64,000 bases of DNA, from the NCBI RefSeq assembly GCF_005938675.2, contig NZ_VCCH02000022.1:1-64000 (forward strand). Direction: 5' to 3'. A model generated the notes under the pieces. That model was given only the letters and a program-made list of their open reading frames with translations, was not told where the DNA came from and made no database searches. The translations under genes and the position numbers were made by a program. Source of the DNA: Mycobacterium sp. KBS0706 (GTDB lineage: Bacteria; Pseudomonadota; Alphaproteobacteria; DSM-16000; Inquilinaceae). How positions within the stretch are numbered: position 1 is the stretch's first letter; each line of letters opens with the position of its first letter. Shown piece by piece: positions 9,163-17,650 of the stretch.

Positions 9163-9581
9163 GGGCGCCCCGTCCTGTTTCCTTTTGGCCGTCATTCCCG
9201 CGAAAGCGGGAATCTCCCGCTGGCGGAGCCGACCAGATCCCCGCTTCGCGGGGATGACGATTTTTTAATATCGGCAGCGGGAGTGGCGCGGATGCGCGGA
9301 CCCCAAACGAACCGGAGGGCGACCCGGATGGCGCGGCGGACGCCATGGCCGAGAAAAATTGCAATTCCGAGCCCGAGAGGTTATTCTATAGATAGATTCA
9401 TTTGTTCTGAATTTCTGACCCGACCATTGCGAGCCGCGCCCCTGATTAGCACTACTGATATCCCTGTACGCAATTAACGCCGGCTGAAACGCGGTCCTGA
9501 AGTCGCAGCTGATTTTTGTAGTCTCGCCGTGGCCTGATCGCAGCCCGTCACCGCAGTCCGGCAGGCCGTGGAGACAATCGG
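9163..9581. other. Intergenic region with palindromic repeat and an A/T-rich segment
   Basis: A gene-free stretch between hemF and the DJ-1/PfpI gene. It contains the palindromic element at 9190-9259, a hairpin-prone tail probably ending hemF transcription, and an A/T-rich block (about 9350-9470, including the palindrome TCTATAGA) unlike the surrounding GC-rich DNA. No start codon with a convincing ribosome binding site was found inside it. Confidence 0.5.
9190..9259. repeat. Intergenic palindromic element, family B
   Basis: A 70-bp element bounded by CGTCATTCCCGC and its near complement GCGGGGATGACG. Inside are two smaller hairpins (CCCGCGAAAGCGGG and CCCCGCTTCGCGGGG). Its layout, with outer arms ending in GTCAT/ATGAC around inner hairpins, is shared with the elements at 26331, 32688, 51356 and 55871, though the inner sequence differs. 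Such units are REP-like; here it sits directly downstream of hemF. Confidence 0.75.
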
Positions 9582-10211
9582 ATGATCATCGGTATCCCGG
9601 TTTACCAGAAGGTCGATCTGCTCGACGTCACGGCCCCGCACGAGGTGTTCAAATGGGCCTGGCCGGACGCCGAGCTGCGGCTGCTCGCCGCCTCGACCGA
9701 CACGCCGATCGAGATGCGCGACGGCTTTCGCTTCCTCGCCACGCATTGTTTTGACGACACGAAGGAGCTCGACATCCTCTGGGTTCCCGGCGGCGATCCG
9801 GCGGCGCTGGCGCCGATCATGCGGGGAGAGAAGCCGCGCGACCTTCTCAATTTCCTGCTTCGCATCGGCCCCGGCGCAGGCTGGGTCTGCTCGGTGTGCG
9901 AGGGCGCGCTGCTCCTCGCAGCGGCAGGGCTGCTCGATGGCTACCACGCCACCACGCATTGGGCGTTCATCCCTTGCCTGAAGGAGTTCGAGAAAATCTC
10001 CGTCGTGGAGGGGTTTCCGCGCTTCCACCGCGACCGCAACCGCCTGACCGGCGGCGGCATTTCGTCCGGGCTCGATGAATCGCTGCACCTGGTCCGGCTG
10101 TTGAGGGGAGACGACGCGGCCCGCGAGGTCCAGCGCACGATCCAATATTACCCCGAGCCGCCGTTCCCCAGTGATCTGAAGGTACCGCCAAGCTGTCCGT
10201 TCGCTTGGTGA
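9582..10211 (+). CDS. DJ-1/PfpI family protein, isonitrile hydratase-like
   Basis: A 209-residue protein of the DJ-1/PfpI superfamily. The nucleophile elbow SVCEGALLLAAAGLLDG carries the conserved Cys, and the following HATTHWAF and LTGGGISSGLDESLHLV segments match the isonitrile hydratase (InhA)/AraC-fused amidase group better than PfpI proteases. Isonitrile hydratases convert isonitriles to N-substituted formamides; activity here is inferred from motif similarity only. The ATG at 9582 is preceded by GTGGAGACA. The next gene at 10261 is on the same strand and may be cotranscribed. Confidence 0.8.
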   Translation: MIIGIPVYQKVDLLDVTAPHEVFKWAWPDAELRLLAASTDTPIEMRDGFRFLATHCFDDTKELDILWVPGGDPAALAPIMRGEKPRDLLNFLLRIGPGAGWVCSVCEGALLLAAAGLLDGYHATTHWAFIPCLKEFEKISVVEGFPRFHRDRNRLTGGGISSGLDESLHLVRLLRGDDAAREVQRTIQYYPEPPFPSDLKVPPSCPFAW

Positions 10212-10260
10212 GATCTCGTCATTGCCTCAACCGCATTTCTCGACAGAAGGAGTTTTTCCG

Positions 10261-10692
10261 ATGGCCAGCTCCAGTTCAGACATCGCCGGCAAGTGGACCT
10301 ATCGCAGCTTCCACAACGACCCCGCCCTCGTCGGGGACGACCCGAAGAAGGCGCTCGCCCTGATTTTCGCGGAGGCGGATCTCAACATCGAGCCTGTCTC
10401 GAGCACCGATTTCTTCGCCCTGCTCGATTGGCAGGGCGGCGGCATGGATCTTAAGGGCACAATGACGCGGGGCAGTCCCGACACCCCCGTCGCATTCTCG
10501 ATCGTCGGGTACGGACGGCCGGGCACCTCAACCGATGGCTGGGAGTACGCCTATAATGGCTGTCTCGCCTACAAATGGCCCAACGGCATTAGGCAGGTTC
10601 CGGCGCTGGTCGGCTCGATCGTCCGGGTGAAGCCCCACGGCAGTAACAGCCCGGCCGGCTACACCGCCAGCTTCGTCGCGGTGATGAAGTAG
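10261..10692 (+). CDS. Hypothetical protein, 143 residues
   Basis: I do not recognise the family. The protein begins with SSDIAGKWTYRSFHN, a short beta-rich style sequence with many Gly, Trp and Tyr residues, no signal peptide and no cysteine motif; a single-domain beta-barrel or lipocalin-like fold is conceivable from the GKWTYRSF opening but is a guess. The ATG at 10261 was chosen over a start further upstream because AGAAGGAG lies nine bases before it. It lies 49 bp after the isonitrile-hydratase-like gene, suggesting an operon. Confidence 0.75.
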   Translation: MASSSSDIAGKWTYRSFHNDPALVGDDPKKALALIFAEADLNIEPVSSTDFFALLDWQGGGMDLKGTMTRGSPDTPVAFSIVGYGRPGTSTDGWEYAYNGCLAYKWPNGIRQVPALVGSIVRVKPHGSNSPAGYTASFVAVMK

Positions 10693-10802
10693 CGTCGTCG
10701 CGGCGGACGCAGAACGGGAGGCGGCATGTCGGATCGCCGCCTCCCCGACCGTCCTTGGATCGATCCCGGCGTGCGAGACGCCGCCATCGACAGGAGATCG
10801 AG

Positions 10803-11468
10803 ATGAGGAAGGTCGTCACCGCCGCGTTCGTCAGCCTGGACGGCGTGATGCAGGCCCCGGGCGGGCCGGAGGAGGATCCGACCGGCGGGTTCGCGCTGGG
10901 CGGCTGGACGTTTCATCACTGGGACGACGTCATGGGCCAGGCCATGGGGGAGACCTTCGACGCCCCCTTCGACCTGCTGCTCGGCCGCAAGACCTACGAG
11001 ATCTTCGCCGCCCACTGGCCGCATGTCGGAGCGGACGATCCGATCGGCAAGGTGTTCAACCGGGTGACCAAATATGTCGCCACGCATTCGGCCGCGCCCC
11101 TGGCCTGGCAGAACTCGGTGGCCCTGCGCGGCGACGCGGCCGAGGCGGTCGCGGAGCTGAAGCGGCACAACGGCCCGACGCTGCTGCTGCAGGGCAGCAC
11201 CGACCTGATCCAGACCCTGCTGGCGGCCGACCTGATCGACGAGTTCCGGTTGCTGACCTTCCCGGTCGTGCTCGGCTCCGGCAAGCGGCTGTTCGGCCGC
11301 GGCGCCATCCCGGCCGGGCTGAAGCTGGTCGACAGCAAGGCCTCGACCACCGGGGTGGTGATCAGCCGCTATGCGCGGTCCGGCGAGGTGACGACCGGAT
11401 CCTTCGCCCTGGCCGAGCCGACCGAGGCCGAACTCGCCCGGCGCCAGCGGATGCAACGGGAAGGGTGA
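10803..11468 (+). CDS. Dihydrofolate reductase family protein (RibD C-terminal domain fold)
   Basis: A 221-residue protein of the YyaP/YwjB group, related to RibD reductase domains. Evidence is the opening KVVTAAFVSLDGVMQAPGG, the LLLGRKTYEIFAAHWP nucleotide-binding block, LLLQGSTDLIQTLL and the EFRLLTFPVVLGSGKRLF segment. These proteins are probable NADPH-dependent reductases of unknown substrate and are not the essential folate enzyme. The ATG at 10803 follows CAGGAGATCGAG. The gene lies 110 bp after the preceding hypothetical gene, and an inverted-repeat element follows. Confidence 0.85.
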   Translation: MRKVVTAAFVSLDGVMQAPGGPEEDPTGGFALGGWTFHHWDDVMGQAMGETFDAPFDLLLGRKTYEIFAAHWPHVGADDPIGKVFNRVTKYVATHSAAPLAWQNSVALRGDAAEAVAELKRHNGPTLLLQGSTDLIQTLLAADLIDEFRLLTFPVVLGSGKRLFGRGAIPAGLKLVDSKASTTGVVISRYARSGEVTTGSFALAEPTEAELARRQRMQREG

Positions 11469-11500
11469 GGCTGGGATCGATAGGTGCCCAGCGCAATCAA

Positions 11501-11640
11501 ATTGCCTCTCCCGCCTGGCGGGAGAGGCCGGGCGTCCGCAGGACGACCGGGTGAGAGCTGGTCCCAGCCTCGACAAAATCCCCTCACCCGGAGCCGCTCC
11601 GCGTCTCCGACCTCTCCCGCAAGCGGGAGAGGCAAAAACT
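11501..11640. repeat. Intergenic inverted-repeat element (CCTCTCCCGC type)
   Basis: About 140 bp with two hairpins: GCCTCTCCCGCC paired with GGCGGGAGAGGC (11504-11528) and CCTCTCCCGC paired with GCGGGAGAGG (11611-11632). Between them GGGTGAGAG and CCCTCACCC can also pair, giving a cruciform-like nested structure. It lies between the DHFR-like gene and gfa, which converge on it, so it can end transcription from both sides. Confidence 0.7.
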
Positions 11641-11686
11641 CACTGCCGTGGTCAGATCGGGATGATCCGATCCGGCTCAGCCAGCG

Positions 11687-12256
11687 CTAAGCCGGCAAAG
11701 CCCCGGAGCGCTTGGCGGTCCAGGTCGCGACGTAGTCCATCAGACCTGGCGACAGGCAGTCATAGGGCGGCAGCCCCAGCTCCGTCAGCCGGGCGCGGAC
11801 GCCGTCCATGCGGCTGGGATCGACGCCCGATTCGATGATCGACGAGACGAAAGCGGCGAAGGTCGGCGCGGCATAGCCGGCGTTGTCGAACCGCTCCGGA
11901 TGGATGAAGGACAGGCCCTTGAACGGATGGTCGCGCTCGACCGGGCCGTACAGGTGCACGCCGCATTGCTTGCAGGCATGCCGCTGGATCAGGGCGCTCG
12001 AATCGACCACCGCCAGCTTGTCGCCGTTCTCCAGCACCGTCACCTTGTCGCTCGGCACCACGGCGACGACCGAGAAGGCCGTGCCTTTCGGCTTCCAGCA
12101 CTTGGTGCAGCCGCAGGCATGGTTGTGGGCGACGTCGCCCTCGATGCGCACCTTGACGGGACGATCGGTGCACAGACAGGTCAGCGTGCCTCCCTGGAAG
12201 CTGCCGGACCCTTGGCGCACGCCGCCGTCGACGACCGGGTGTATGGACTCGCTCAT
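11687..12256 (-). CDS. gfa: S-(hydroxymethyl)glutathione synthase
   Basis: A 189-residue zinc protein of the Gfa family, which speeds the adduct formation of formaldehyde with glutathione, first step of GSH-dependent formaldehyde detoxification. Cys27/Cys29 (TCLCTD), Cys48/Cys50/Cys53 (HACGCTKCW) and Cys95/Cys98 (CKQCG) are the structural and catalytic zinc ligands. The whole length, including [18 protein letters not shown] and the C-terminal AKRSGAL, follows Paracoccus Gfa as I remember it. No adhC/frmA formaldehyde dehydrogenase gene is in the window. Divergent from the aldo/keto reductase gene. Confidence 0.93.
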   Translation of the reverse strand: MSESIHPVVDGGVRQGSGSFQGGTLTCLCTDRPVKVRIEGDVAHNHACGCTKCWKPKGTAFSVVAVVPSDKVTVLENGDKLAVVDSSALIQRHACKQCGVHLYGPVERDHPFKGLSFIHPERFDNAGYAAPTFAAFVSSIIESGVDPSRMDGVRARLTELGLPPYDCLSPGLMDYVATWTAKRSGALPA

Positions 12257-12394
12257 CGCGTTTCTCCCTTTAGGTTCGTTGACCCGGATGGTCGTTTCCG
12301 GCGGAAGTGTCGGCCATGTGCGGCGGAATCTCTATTGGACCCTCGGACGAGAAATGGTGCCAAGATGGGCCATCAGCCCAGCCCGAGGAGCATC

Positions 12395-13333
12395 ATGTTC
12401 GATCCCGTTGAGCGCCGCCCGGTCGGCCGCACCACGCTGCGCGTGTCCCGCCTGGGCATCGGCGGCGGCAGCCTGTTCAGCTCGATCGGCGATGCCGCCG
12501 TGGCCGCGCTGGTGGACCATTGCTGGGACCGCGGACTGCGCCATTTCGATACCGCCGCCCTCTATGCCGCCGGGGTCAGCGAGACGCGCTTCGGCAATGC
12601 GCTGGCGGACCGGCCGCGCGGCGAGCATGTACTGTCGACCAAGGCCGGCCGCACCAATGAGGACGGCCAGAATCTTTTCGACTACAGCCGCGACGGCATC
12701 CTGCGATCGGTCGAGCGCAGCCTGGCCAAGCTGAAGCGCGACCGGCTGGACATCGTCTTCATCCACGACGTCACCCCCGACCTGCACGGCGACGCCTATG
12801 AGGCCCGATTCGCCGAGGCGATGGACGGCGCCTATCCGGCGCTGGCGGAGCTGCGCGACCGGGGCGTGGTCGGCGCCATCGGCGTCGGCGTCGGCAACTG
12901 GCAGGTGTGCCAGCGCTTCGCCGAGGCCGGCGACTTCGACTGCATGATGCTGGCCGGCGGCTACACCCTGCTGAAGCAGGATTCGGTGCCGTTCCTGGAC
13001 GATTGCGTGAAGCGCGGCATCTCGGTGCTGGTGGCGGCGCCGTTCAACACCGGCATCCTGGCCACCGGCGCAATCGAGGGCGCCCGCTACCACTACAAGC
13101 CGGCGACGCCCGAGGTGCTGGAACAGACCCGGCGGATCGAGTCGGTGTGCCGCCGCCACGACGTACCGCTGCCGGCGGCGGCGCTGCAGTTCCCGCTGCG
13201 CCACCCGGCCGTCGTCAGCGTCGTCGTCGGCCACCAGTCAGCCGAGGAGGTCGACCGCAACCTGGCCCTGCTGCGGCGCGACATCCCGGAGGCGCTGTGG
13301 GCTGACCTCGCGGCGGAGAGGGTGGCGGCGTAG
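12395..13333 (+). CDS. Aldo/keto reductase
   Basis: A 312-residue NAD(P)H-dependent oxidoreductase with a TIM barrel. Catalytic residues appear as Asp/Tyr in FDTAALYAAG, Lys in LSTKAG and His in FIHDV. The sequence around RFGNAL, GVGNWQVC and APFNTGILATG points to the L-fucose/D-arabinose 1-dehydrogenase (D-threo-aldose dehydrogenase) branch. The ATG at 12395 lies behind GAGGAGC and gives the usual N-terminus (RRPVGRTTLRVSRLGIGGG). A possible link to the FAHD/SDR pair at 40400-42035, which may end the same sugar pathway, is inference. Confidence 0.88.
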   Translation: MFDPVERRPVGRTTLRVSRLGIGGGSLFSSIGDAAVAALVDHCWDRGLRHFDTAALYAAGVSETRFGNALADRPRGEHVLSTKAGRTNEDGQNLFDYSRDGILRSVERSLAKLKRDRLDIVFIHDVTPDLHGDAYEARFAEAMDGAYPALAELRDRGVVGAIGVGVGNWQVCQRFAEAGDFDCMMLAGGYTLLKQDSVPFLDDCVKRGISVLVAAPFNTGILATGAIEGARYHYKPATPEVLEQTRRIESVCRRHDVPLPAAALQFPLRHPAVVSVVVGHQSAEEVDRNLALLRRDIPEALWADLAAERVAA

Positions 13334-13338
13334 GTCCG

Positions 13339-14184
13339 CTACGCCGCGGTGTGCTCCGTGATCGCGGCCAGGTAGGTGTCCCAGTCCGCCGGATGCAGCT
13401 CGTGGCCGCCGCCTTCGATCCGCACCAGCCGGGCGCCCGGCACGATGGCGGCCAGGGCGGCGCCGTGATCGACCGGGAAGATCGGGTCGGCCGTGCCGTG
13501 AATGACCAGCAGCGGCGGCCGGAGCTCGCCCAGCCGACCCCGCCACCGGTCGCCACCCTTCAGCATGAAGTGGTTGGTGGCGCTGGCGAAGCTGCGGGCG
13601 CGGTCGACATCGGTCTCGATCAGCCGGCGGGCCGCCGCCGAATCATGCGGATGGGCGGTGCCGGCGATGGCGCGGGCGTCGCGGCACATGAAGTCGATCA
13701 CCTGCGCCCGGTCGGTCCAGTCGACCGATTCGCCGGTCGCGGCATGCTCCATATAGGCCGCGGTGGTCCCGGGCAGATGCGAGGTGTCGGTGCCGACCGG
13801 CGAGGTGCTGATCGCGGTCAGCGAGGCCACCCGGTCCGGATGCGCCAGCGCCGCGAGCTGCGCGATCATGCCGCCGAGCGACATGCCGACGAGATGGGCG
13901 CGGCCCAGCCCGTGGCCGTCGAGCACGCGGATCGCGTCATCCGCCATGTCGTCGAAGCCGTAGGCCGCCTCGCCGGGCGGATAGGCAGTCGACCGGCCGG
14001 TGTCGCGGTTGTCGTAGCGGATCACATGGCGGCCTTGCCCGGCCAGGCGGCGGCAGAGTGCCTCGGGCCACCACAGCATCGAGGCCATGGCGCCCATGAT
14101 CAGCAGCACCGGCGGGTGCGCCGGGTCGCCGAAGGCCTCGGTCGCGATCTCGACGCCGCCGGCGCTGATCGTATTCTCGGTCAT
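13339..14184 (-). CDS. Alpha/beta hydrolase
   Basis: A 281-residue soluble alpha/beta-hydrolase. The nucleophile elbow is GMSLGG, the oxyanion region is LLIMGAMASMLWWP, the acid residue is likely in HGTADPIFPVDHG and the catalytic His in GGGHELHPADW. The D-N-R-D-T-G-R-S segment places it with bacterial esterases and lactonases of the 3-oxoadipate enol-lactonase/AknH-like group. Substrate is unknown. The ATG at 14184 was chosen over a longer open frame because the protein fold starts there and GGGGA precedes it. It converges with the aldo/keto reductase gene. Confidence 0.85.
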   Translation of the reverse strand: MTENTISAGGVEIATEAFGDPAHPPVLLIMGAMASMLWWPEALCRRLAGQGRHVIRYDNRDTGRSTAYPPGEAAYGFDDMADDAIRVLDGHGLGRAHLVGMSLGGMIAQLAALAHPDRVASLTAISTSPVGTDTSHLPGTTAAYMEHAATGESVDWTDRAQVIDFMCRDARAIAGTAHPHDSAAARRLIETDVDRARSFASATNHFMLKGGDRWRGRLGELRPPLLVIHGTADPIFPVDHGAALAAIVPGARLVRIEGGGHELHPADWDTYLAAITEHTAA

Positions 14185-14204
14185 TTCGTTTCCCCGTTTG
14201 AACC

Positions 14205-15407
14205 CTAGACCCCCGCCAATTCCCGCAGCCGGCCGAGGCTTTCGTCGCGGCCGGGGCGCAGGCCCCGGGCGATCCACCAGCGCTCGACCTCGGCCAAGGC
14301 GCGGCCGACGGCGGGACCGGTGACGCCGAGGGCGACCACGTCGCGGCCGCGCACCGGCAGGGTCGGCACCGGCTCCTTTTCCAGCGCCGCCAAGGCGCGC
14401 TTGAAGCTCCAGCGCGTCGGCGCCGCGGCCCAGGCTAGGCGCAGCCGGTCGCGGCCGCCGGCCCGGCCGTGCCGGTACAACAGGAGCCGCACCCCGATTT
14501 CATCCGGCGCCTTGTCGAGCGTGCTGTCCTGCAGCCCGAGCAGCCTGTCGCGCTCGTCATTCGACAGCTTCAGCCGGGCCGCGACCGCCGCCGCGTCGCC
14601 ACGCAGCAGTGCCGCCAGCCGCAACACCGGATCGGAGCCCGGCGCGACCTGCACCAGCCCCTGCAGCCGGGCGATGTCGCCATCCTCGCCGATCACGTGC
14701 CGGGCGATGCCGGATTCGACCATCGCCCGCCACACCGGCACCGGGTCTGGCGCGGCCAGCAGCTTCAGCAGCTCGGCCCGCACCCGCTCGCCAGACAGCC
14801 GGTCGAGGCTGCCGGACGCGGCGGCGCAGGCGGCCAGCGCCGGCGGGTCGAGCTCGCCGCTGCCGAAATGGGCGTGGAAGCGGAAGAAGCGCAGGATGCG
14901 CAAGCCGTCCTCGGCGATGCGCTGCGCCGGGTCGCCGACGAAGCGGACCCGGCCGGCGAGCGCGTCCGCCACGCCGCCGAAATAATCATGCACCACCCCT
15001 TCGAAATCGGCCGACAGCGCATTCATGGTGAAGTCGCGCCGAGACGCATCGGCCCGCCAGTCGGCGGTGAACTCGACGATGGCGTGGCGGCCGTCGGTCT
15101 CGACATCGATCCTGAGCGTCGTGACCTCGAAGCTCTTGCCGCCGGAGCGGGCGGTGACCGTGCCGTGCTGCAACCCGGTCGGGATCACGCCGAGCCCGGC
15201 GTTGCGCAGCGCCACCATCACCGCCTCCGGCCGCAGCGGCGTGGCGATGTCGACATCCGCGGCGTCGCGGCCGAGCAGCGCGTTGCGGACGCAGCCGCCG
15301 ACGAAGCGCGGATCGAAGCCGGGGATCGACAGGGCGTCGATCACCGCCCGGGCGGCGGGGTCGGTGGCCCAGCCGGGCAGCGGCGACAGGCGGTGCGGTG
15401 TCGTCAT
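14205..15407 (-). CDS. cca: CCA tRNA nucleotidyltransferase
   Basis: A 400-residue class II nucleotidyltransferase that adds or repairs the 3' CCA end of tRNA. The catalytic site is FVGGCVRNALLGRDAADVDIAT (G-G-x-VR and DxD), followed by the RRDFTMNAL motif and a RNA-binding helical body with ERVRAELLKLL. Its ATG overlaps the stop of the NUDIX gene by four bases, so it is the last gene of the three-gene operon DUF1285-NUDIX-cca, a conserved arrangement in alphaproteobacteria. The GC-rich C-terminal part is more divergent but uninterrupted. Confidence 0.95.
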   Translation of the reverse strand: MTTPHRLSPLPGWATDPAARAVIDALSIPGFDPRFVGGCVRNALLGRDAADVDIATPLRPEAVMVALRNAGLGVIPTGLQHGTVTARSGGKSFEVTTLRIDVETDGRHAIVEFTADWRADASRRDFTMNALSADFEGVVHDYFGGVADALAGRVRFVGDPAQRIAEDGLRILRFFRFHAHFGSGELDPPALAACAAASGSLDRLSGERVRAELLKLLAAPDPVPVWRAMVESGIARHVIGEDGDIARLQGLVQVAPGSDPVLRLAALLRGDAAAVAARLKLSNDERDRLLGLQDSTLDKAPDEIGVRLLLYRHGRAGGRDRLRLAWAAAPTRWSFKRALAALEKEPVPTLPVRGRDVVALGVTGPAVGRALAEVERWWIARGLRPGRDESLGRLRELAGV

Positions 15408-16021
15408 TCGGCCGTGGTTCCGTGCAGCACGTCGCGGAGATTCCGCAGGATGCCCGCGGTCACACCCCAGACATAGCGGTCGCGATAGGGGAAGGCATAA
15501 TATTGCCGCTCCACCCCCTGCACGGTGATGCGGTGCAGCTTCGGGTTGTTGGGGGCCAGGATGAAGGCCAGCGGCACCTCGAAGATCTCGGCCACCTCGA
15601 ACGGATCGGGCGCGGTCTCCAAGGGCGGCGTCAGCAGGCCGACGAAGGGCTGGATCTCGAAGCCGGTGCGGCTGACATAAGTGTCGAGCCGGCCGACGAT
15701 CTCCACCTTCCCGCGCGGCAGGCCAATCTCCTCCTCAGTCTCGCGCAACGCCGCCGACAGCGGGTCCGGGTCGCCCACATCGACGCCGCCGCCGGGGAAG
15801 GCGATCTGGCCGGCATGGGCATTGAGGTGCGGCGTGCGCAGGGTCAGCAGGATGGTGTCGCCCTCCGGCCGCCGGACGATCGGCACCAGCACCGCCGCCG
15901 GACGCAGGCTCGCCAGCGGCTTCAGGTCCGGATTCAGGTCGTGGTCGCCGCGGGAGAGGCGCGGCCGATAGCGCCGCAGCCGCTCCAGATCGGCCGCGCC
16001 CGGGGGCGGTTCGGTGGTCAC
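15404..16021 (-). CDS. CoA pyrophosphatase (NUDIX hydrolase)
   Basis: A 205-residue NUDIX hydrolase of the NudL/YeaB (CoA diphosphatase) type. The NUDIX box is the GGGVDVGDPDPLSAAL segment followed by RETEEEIGL; the family signature LLTLRT...HAGQIAFPGGGVD just before it is the CoA-pyrophosphatase mark. It probably splits CoA or acyl-CoA into phosphopantetheine and 3',5'-ADP. Overlaps both neighbours by 4 bp (stop of DUF1285 gene, start of cca), so the three genes are co-translated. Confidence 0.88.
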   Translation of the reverse strand: MTTEPPPGAADLERLRRYRPRLSRGDHDLNPDLKPLASLRPAAVLVPIVRRPEGDTILLTLRTPHLNAHAGQIAFPGGGVDVGDPDPLSAALRETEEEIGLPRGKVEIVGRLDTYVSRTGFEIQPFVGLLTPPLETAPDPFEVAEIFEVPLAFILAPNNPKLHRITVQGVERQYYAFPYRDRYVWGVTAGILRNLRDVLHGTTAE

Positions 16022-16590
16022 GCCTGGTCCAGCGGGAAGAATGTCCGGTGGCTCCAGACCCCTATCCGGCCGTCATGGCTGACGGCGATCTCGGCCAGCT
16101 CGTAGAACACCGGGCGCGACAGCAGCGCGTCGAGCCCCTCGGCGATCCGGATATAGGGCGACGGCTCGCCGGTGCCGGCGGCGAAGGTCACCCGGATCGG
16201 ATGCTCCGGCCCTGCCTCGCGCGCCGCGTCGAGATTGGTGCGGAAAGTCAGGACTTGGTCTTCGCCCGCCCCCGCCACCTCCACCGCCACGGCGACGAAG
16301 GGCGCGTCGTCGACCGTGATCCGCCCGCGCTCGGCCGGGGTGATCAGCCAGTAGTCGCCGGCGGCGTCGCGCCGCAGCACGGTGGCGAACAGCTTGACCA
16401 GGGGCAGGCGGCGGATCGGGCTGCCGTGATAGTACCAGGTGCCGTCGCGGCCGATGCGGATGTCATAGGCCTCGTCCGCCGCGCTCGGGCCGCGCCGGGC
16501 ACCGGCCAAAGCCGCATCCATGGCGCCTGCGTCAGACTGCGCCCGGGCCGATTGCGTTTTCTTCGACTCGCCGTCGCTCAATTCCGCCAT
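16018..16590 (-). CDS. DUF1285 domain-containing protein
   Basis: A 190-residue protein of the DUF1285 family, shown by [18 protein letters not shown], the [19 protein letters not shown] block and the closing [11 protein letters not shown]. No function is established; structural work on the family places it near PH-like/beta folds, as far as I recall. A poorly ordered N-terminus of about 35 residues precedes the domain. First gene of the operon with a CoA pyrophosphatase and cca, and divergent from moxR with only 45 bp between the starts, so both promoters must overlap there. Confidence 0.85.
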   Translation of the reverse strand: MAELSDGESKKTQSARAQSDAGAMDAALAGARRGPSAADEAYDIRIGRDGTWYYHGSPIRRLPLVKLFATVLRRDAAGDYWLITPAERGRITVDDAPFVAVAVEVAGAGEDQVLTFRTNLDAAREAGPEHPIRVTFAAGTGEPSPYIRIAEGLDALLSRPVFYELAEIAVSHDGRIGVWSHRTFFPLDQA

Positions 16591-16635
16591 ACTCTTGCAA
16601 TAGATCCGTCAGTTCCCCGGCAGAGCGGCACGCCC

Positions 16636-17643
16636 ATGCAAACGACCGTCCCGACCGAGCTCGACACCCCGGCCACGCCCGGCGACATCGATGCGGCCGT
16701 GGAGCGGCTGGCCGCCGTGCGCAGCATGATCGGCCGGGTCATCTTCGGCCAGCAAGAGGTGATCGACCAGAGCCTCGTGACCATCCTGGCCGGCGGCCAT
16801 GTCCTGCTGGTCGGCCTGCCCGGCCTGGCCAAGACCCGGCTGGTCGAGACGCTCGGCACCGTGCTGGGCCTCGAGGAGCGGCGGGTGCAGTGCACGCCGG
16901 ACCTGATGCCGGCCGACATCCTCGGCTCCGAGGTGCTGGAGGAGAGCGAGACCGGCCGCCGCAGCTTCCGCTTCATTCCCGGCCCGGTGTTCAGCCAACT
17001 GCTGATGGCCGACGAGATCAACCGCGCCAGCCCGCGCACCCAGTCGGCGCTGCTGCAGGCGATGCAGGAGCACCGGGTGTCGATCGCCGGCCGCTACCTG
17101 CCGCTGCCGGAGCCGTTCCACGTCCTGGCCACGCAGAATCCGCTGGAGCAGGAAGGCACCTACCCCCTGCCCGAGGCGCAGCTGGACCGCTTCCTGATGC
17201 AGGTCGATGTCGGCTACCCTGACCTGGCGGCGGAGCGGCGGATGCTGCTGGCCACCACCGGCGTGCACGAGGCCCAGATCGAGGCGGTGATGAGCGCCGA
17301 GGCCCTGCAGCGGACCCAACGCCTGGTGCGCCGGCTGCCGGTCGGCGAGACGGTGCTGGAGGCGATCCTGTCGCTGGTCCGCGCCGCCCGGCCCGATTCG
17401 ACCGACCTGCCCGAGGTGCAGCGCATGGTCGGCTGGGGCCCCGGCCCGCGCGCCAGCCAGTCGCTGATGCTGGCCTGCCGCGCCCGTGCCCTCTTGACCG
17501 GCCGGCCGTCGCCCTCGGTCGACGACGTCGCCGCCCTCGCCCGCCCGATCCTGCAGCACCGCATGGCCCTGACCTTCGCCGCGCGCGCCGATGGCGCCAC
17601 CATCGCCGACGTCGTCGAGCGGCTGGTCGCGCGCCTGGGCTGA
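16636..17643 (+). CDS. MoxR family AAA+ ATPase
   Basis: A 335-residue MoxR ATPase. Walker A is GLPGLAKT (residues 60-67), Walker B MADEINR (about residue 120), and [20 protein letters not shown] is the family sensor-1 signature. MoxR proteins work as chaperones with VWA/DUF58 partners in membrane protein or cofactor maturation. The ATG at 16636 gives the normal family N-terminus. It opens an operon with DUF58, DUF4159 and a large membrane protein, all on the plus strand with gaps of 7 bp or overlaps. Confidence 0.93.
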   Translation: MQTTVPTELDTPATPGDIDAAVERLAAVRSMIGRVIFGQQEVIDQSLVTILAGGHVLLVGLPGLAKTRLVETLGTVLGLEERRVQCTPDLMPADILGSEVLEESETGRRSFRFIPGPVFSQLLMADEINRASPRTQSALLQAMQEHRVSIAGRYLPLPEPFHVLATQNPLEQEGTYPLPEAQLDRFLMQVDVGYPDLAAERRMLLATTGVHEAQIEAVMSAEALQRTQRLVRRLPVGETVLEAILSLVRAARPDSTDLPEVQRMVGWGPGPRASQSLMLACRARALLTGRPSPSVDDVAALARPILQHRMALTFAARADGATIADVVERLVARLG

Positions 17644-17650
17644 GGCCGAG

